Assembly (NCBI GenBank): GCA_023436885.1
Contig: JAEZHI010000034.1
Coordinates: forward strand, 124,001 to 188,000
Reading direction: 5' to 3'
Source: Pseudomonadota bacterium
Lineage (GTDB): Bacteria; Pseudomonadota; Alphaproteobacteria; Rhizobiales; Pleomorphomonadaceae
DNA: 64,000 nucleotides
The position numbers were made by a program, and so were the translations under genes. Below the pieces are notes generated by a model. The model did no database searches and was not told the origin of the DNA. It saw only the letters and a program-made list of their open reading frames with translations. Shown here piece after piece: positions 60,843 through 64,000 of this stretch; position 1 is the stretch's first letter, and every line of letters begins with the position of its first letter.

Positions 60843-63455
60843 TTAAGCTTCGGGCCAGGACTGGGCGAGCATTCGGCGCACCGCCTCGCCGGATTCGAGG
60901 GCGAGCGCTGCTTCCGCGACCGCCTTGCACTTGTTCATGTCGAGTGTCCGCACCATCGCCTTGATCTCGGCGATCGAGCCGGCGGTCGCCGACAATTCGG
61001 TTACGCCGAGACCGATGAGCACCGGCGCGGCCAATGGGAAGGAAGCGAGCGATCCGCAGACACCAACCCAGCGGCCGTGGGCCTGAGCCCCCTCGGCTGC
61101 CAGTTGGATCAGCCGCAGCACGGCCGGATGGAAAGGGTCGAGCTGCTTGGCAAGCCGCGGGTTCACCCGATCGATGGCCAGGGCGTACTGGGAGAGATCG
61201 TTGGTCCCTACCGACATGAAGTCGGATTCCGCGGCCAGCGTCTTGGAGATGAGCGCCGCCGAGGGAACCTCGACCATGATGCCCACCTCGATCGGTGCGG
61301 TGCGGCCCAGAGCCTTCATCTCCTCATCGATCACCTTGCGCACGTCCCGGAGGTCTGCAAGCGTGGCGATCATTGGCAGAAGGATCTTGGTCTGGCCGTA
61401 GGGCTTCACCCTGAGAAGGGCGCGGATCTGCGTCCTCAAAAGTTCGGGCTGCCAGAGGCTCATGCGCACGCCACGCATACCGAGAGCGGGGTTTTCCTCC
61501 TTCGGCAGGTTGGCGTAGGGCACGTCCTTGTCGGCACCGGCGTCAAGGGTGCGGATGATCAACGGCCGTCCCTTGAGGCCATCGGCAATCGCCTGATACT
61601 GGGCATATTGCTCGTCTTCGCTCGGCGCAGAAGTACGGTTCAGGAAAAGGAATTCCGACCGCATCAGGCCGCAACCTTCGGCACCGCCCTCGAGCGCCAC
61701 GGCAACGTCGGCCGGGCCGCCAAGATTGGCAACCACCTCGATCCGCTTGCCGTCTGCCATGTAGCAGTCGTCCTGGGTCGCGGCCCTGTTGGCGGCGACG
61801 CGTTCACGACGGCGAATGACAGCCGCGCGGATATCGGCGAGATCCGCTTCCGGCGGATTGATCCGCACGGTCCCAAGGTCGGCATCGAGGATGACCGGCT
61901 GCCCATCGGGCACGCAGAGCACGCCGACGCCGGCGGCAACCACAGCCGGAATGCCCTTAGAGGCGGCGAGGATCGACACGTGTGCCGTCGGACCAGCGTA
62001 GGCCAGAACGATACCGGCAACCTTCGTCAGATCGAGGTCGGCAAACTGCGACGGAAGCAGATCAGCTGCAAAGATGATCGCATTGTCCGGCAGAACAGTC
62101 GCCGAGCCAGAAACTCCGAGCAGGATGGCCAGAACACGGCGACGAACATCCTCGAGGTCCGAAGCACGCTCGGCCAGCACCGGATTGCCGAGCTTGCGCA
62201 GCGCAGCAACCTGCCGATCGATGGCGGTTTTCCAGGCGAAGGCGGCGCTCTTGCCGTCGCGGATCAAGGTCCAGGCGGCATCGCGCAGATCCGGATCCTC
62301 AACGAAAGAGAGGTGCGCCGTCAGGATCTCCGCCTGCTGCCCCTTGCTCGCGGCAATCTTAGCGCTAATGTCGGCGGCGGCCGTCTTGAGAGCGGCGCGC
62401 AGCTCCTTGATTTCCTGCTCGACGTCGGCGCCGGTCTCGGAAACCTCGAAGTCCTCCGACGTAATCCGCACCGAGATGCCAGCTGCAAGGCCGGTGGAAG
62501 CCGTCGTGCCTTCGATGGTCTTGGCAACACCCGGTCCCCAAAGCGCAGGGGCCTCGGCGGGCACTGGCGCTGAAGGCGCAGCCTGAGAAGCCGGCGCCTC
62601 CGGCGGCACGGTTGCCGCACCCGTCGACGCAGACGCGGAGGCCTCGGCCGACGGTCCGCCGATCAGCTGGGCGATACGGTTGGCGACTTCGGCGCCATCG
62701 GCACCCTTGGCCTCGATGGTGAGCTCGTCATTGTGCTGGGCACCCAGCAGCATCAGCCCAACCGGGCTCGCGGCACTGGCCTTGCGATCACCGAGGCGAA
62801 TGATCACCTCGGCGGTGCCGGATTTGGCGGCTTCGGCAATGAGGCCCGCCGGGCGGGCATGGATACCGTTGGGATCGGCAATGCGCACCTTCACGACGGT
62901 GGCGCTGCCTTCCGAGGCAACTGCTGGAGAAGCGGACGCCTCTCCCTTCACCGCAACGGTCGCCACTTCATCACCGGCGGCAACTTCGCGACCTTCACTG
63001 GAAACGGCCAGTGTGAAGCGCTCGCCGTTGGTCAGAACCACTGGAACGACCAGGCTTCGCACCAGCTGCGAAATGACATCCATGTCGAAGCTGATCAGCG
63101 GATCGCCGGTCTTGACCTTGTCGCCTTCAGCAACGTGCGGCTTGAAGCCCTCACCCTTGAGCGCAACAGTGTCGAGGCCGACGTGCATCAGCACCTCGGC
63201 ACCGTCTTCAGCTCTGAGCGTGACGGCGTGATGGGCGCGGTGCAGCGACGTGACGACGCCGGCAAAAGGCGCACGTAAGGTTGCGTCCGTCGGATCTATG
63301 GCGAAACCATCGCCGAGAATCCGACCGCTGAACACCGGATCAGGGACGTCGGCGATGGAACCGAGCCAACCACCGATCGGTGCACGCAGATAAAGCTTTT
63401 CCTTCGCATCAAGCGGCTTGCCGCCGCCGGATGCGTCTTTCAAATGGTCAACCAC
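60843..63455 (-). CDS. Multiphosphoryl transfer protein EIIA(Glc)-HPr-EI
   Basis: The 870-residue fusion carries the PTS relay in reverse order. EIIA of the glucose type (about 20-170) has the phosphorylated His91 in LMHVGLDTV. HPr (about 187-265) has His199 in NGIHARPAG. An Ala/Pro-rich linker (about 268-310) leads to enzyme I (about 310-870) with His492 in AGPTAHVSILA and the PEP-binding FLFLNRTSAPSEDEQY and GTNDLSQY motifs. Phosphate goes from PEP to EI, HPr, EIIA, then to the EIIB of ptsG next door. The domain order resembles NagF/PtsA-type fusions. It is the first gene of the two-gene PTS operon. Confidence 0.93.
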   Translation of the reverse strand: MVDHLKDASGGGKPLDAKEKLYLRAPIGGWLGSIADVPDPVFSGRILGDGFAIDPTDATLRAPFAGVVTSLHRAHHAVTLRAEDGAEVLMHVGLDTVALKGEGFKPHVAEGDKVKTGDPLISFDMDVISQLVRSLVVPVVLTNGERFTLAVSSEGREVAAGDEVATVAVKGEASASPAVASEGSATVVKVRIADPNGIHARPAGLIAEAAKSGTAEVIIRLGDRKASAASPVGLMLLGAQHNDELTIEAKGADGAEVANRIAQLIGGPSAEASASASTGAATVPPEAPASQAAPSAPVPAEAPALWGPGVAKTIEGTTASTGLAAGISVRITSEDFEVSETGADVEQEIKELRAALKTAAADISAKIAASKGQQAEILTAHLSFVEDPDLRDAAWTLIRDGKSAAFAWKTAIDRQVAALRKLGNPVLAERASDLEDVRRRVLAILLGVSGSATVLPDNAIIFAADLLPSQFADLDLTKVAGIVLAYAGPTAHVSILAASKGIPAVVAAGVGVLCVPDGQPVILDADLGTVRINPPEADLADIRAAVIRRRERVAANRAATQDDCYMADGKRIEVVANLGGPADVAVALEGGAEGCGLMRSEFLFLNRTSAPSEDEQYAQYQAIADGLKGRPLIIRTLDAGADKDVPYANLPKEENPALGMRGVRMSLWQPELLRTQIRALLRVKPYGQTKILLPMIATLADLRDVRKVIDEEMKALGRTAPIEVGIMVEVPSAALISKTLAAESDFMSVGTNDLSQYALAIDRVNPRLAKQLDPFHPAVLRLIQLAAEGAQAHGRWVGVCGSLASFPLAAPVLIGLGVTELSATAGSIAEIKAMVRTLDMNKCKAVAEAALALESGEAVRRMLAQSWPEA

Positions 63456-63555
63456 GTTAGGACTCCGTCAGATCTCGGGTTTCTCCATAAGGCGGCGATG
63501 TCGCCCTGTTTCGTTCAACTCACATGCGCGCTCCCTTGCCTTCGCTGAAAGCGCA

Positions 63556-64000
63556 TCATCGTCGCGGCGGCGCCTGAGCGCTGTCGCGGAAAATCAAGTC
63601 GACCGGCCAGACCTCCGAGAGGCCTGTCGGGTCAGCACCACCGACCAACGATGCGGCAAGCTCCGAAAGACGGATGCCCGCAGCCCGGATCGGCGAGAAA
63701 GTCGTTGTCAGAGCCGGCTCGAAGGCTTCCGGTCTCACGGTGGCAAGGCCGTCGTCATGAGCAATGACGGACACATCGCGACCGATCTTGAGGCCACTGT
63801 CGCCGATCGCCCGGCAGCAACCGGACGCGAGAAACATCGAGGCACAGACAAAAGCAGTCGGCGGAACCGGCGAGGCCAGCAAAACCCGCGCCGCCCGATA
63901 ACCGTGCCCCTCGGTGGCGGGACCGGCAACAAACAGATGCGCCCGAGCTTCAAGGCCATGGCGGGCGAGCGCGGCATGCCAGCCAACCATCCGTTGTTCG
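63556..64000 (-). CDS. LacI-family regulator, C-terminal part (partial)
   Basis: The frame stays open to the window edge and lacks the N-terminal DNA-binding domain, so the gene starts beyond base 64000. The visible 148 residues are the end of a periplasmic-binding-type effector domain (GWHAALARHGLEA, PPTAFVCASMFLASGC, GLKIGRDVSVIAHDDGLATV, PALTTTFSPIRAAGIRLSELAASLV), typical of LacI/GalR regulators. It lies 100 bases upstream of the PTS operon on the same strand, so it may regulate it; the effector is probably a sugar or sugar phosphate. Confidence 0.8.
   Translation of the reverse strand, partial: EQRMVGWHAALARHGLEARAHLFVAGPATEGHGYRAARVLLASPVPPTAFVCASMFLASGCCRAIGDSGLKIGRDVSVIAHDDGLATVRPEAFEPALTTTFSPIRAAGIRLSELAASLVGGADPTGLSEVWPVDLIFRDSAQAPPRR

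Noticed and set aside
61077..62573. 498-codon open frame on the plus strand opposite the EIIA-HPr-EI gene
   Set aside because: Antisense shadow with no family motifs; the minus-strand gene has three complete PTS domains.

Overview
The window is high-G+C, densely coded alphaproteobacterial chromosome. Several features point to the order Hyphomicrobiales: an LdtR-type MarR regulator beside its L,D-transpeptidase, small DUF6163 and DUF6898 proteins, a fused IspDF, a lipoyl domain on pyruvate dehydrogenase E1-beta, and both NtrBC and NtrYX. A complete sugar PTS is unusual for that order. A Pleomorphomonadaceae-like genus would fit, but this cannot be proven from the sequence. I found no tRNA, rRNA, CRISPR array, transposase or integrase.

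Layout. 1-5.9 kb: the 3' end of rnr, two small enzymes, then the fatty-acid block fabG-acpP-fabF and mltG, with hairpin terminators behind fabG, acpP and fabF. 5.9-8.3 kb: a UbiH-type hydroxylase, a LysR regulator and a divergent 54-residue small protein. 8.4-12.1 kb: the dusB-ntrB-ntrC nitrogen-regulation operon (minus strand). 12.2-17.4 kb: ispDF, cinA, a LysR/pyridoxal-reductase pair, a GlsB-type membrane protein, LysE and RatA/COQ10. 17.5-24.9 kb: lipA, an uncharacterised three-gene membrane/coiled-coil operon, an AroE paralogue, a soluble chemoreceptor with inverted domain order and a second GlsB protein. 24.9-30.8 kb: the pyruvate dehydrogenase operon pdhA-pdhB-pdhC-lpdA and ftsB. 31-35.4 kb: a DUF930 protein and ntrYX. 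35.6-42.5 kb: kdsD, a CDF metal exporter, pbpC and a FIST-domain chemoreceptor. 42.5-49.9 kb: glyA, a nucleotidyltransferase/DUF6898 pair, ldtP, a candidate small RNA, ldtR, DUF6163 and hemB. 50-51.7 kb: metY and DUF2842. 51.9-55.7 kb: a polysaccharide locus (Wzz-like, Wza-like, sugar-phosphate transferase). 55.7-64 kb: a glycerol-3-phosphate-dehydrogenase-like three-gene operon behind GlpR-like operator boxes, a glucose-type PTS (EIICB and EIIA-HPr-EI) and the end of a LacI-type regulator.

Themes. Central carbon flow runs through PTS and glycerol-phosphate entry, then PDH with lipoate synthesis and fatty-acid synthesis. Envelope biogenesis is represented by mltG, pbpC, ldtP/ldtR, kdsD and exopolysaccharide genes, and nitrogen control by ntrBC and ntrYX. 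Clusters that are contiguous in many relatives (pdh-lpdA-lipA-ratA and dusB-ntrBC-ntrYX) are broken up here, and the DNA between the pieces holds most of the poorly characterised genes.

The observations most worth follow-up are a candidate three-hairpin sRNA with an anti-Shine-Dalgarno loop between ldtR and ldtP, the 18.7-22.3 kb three-gene operon, the 54-aa protein opposite a LysR gene, helically phased TTCG boxes at 58.87-58.91 kb, and a PTS permease with a second, cysteine-less EIIB domain.
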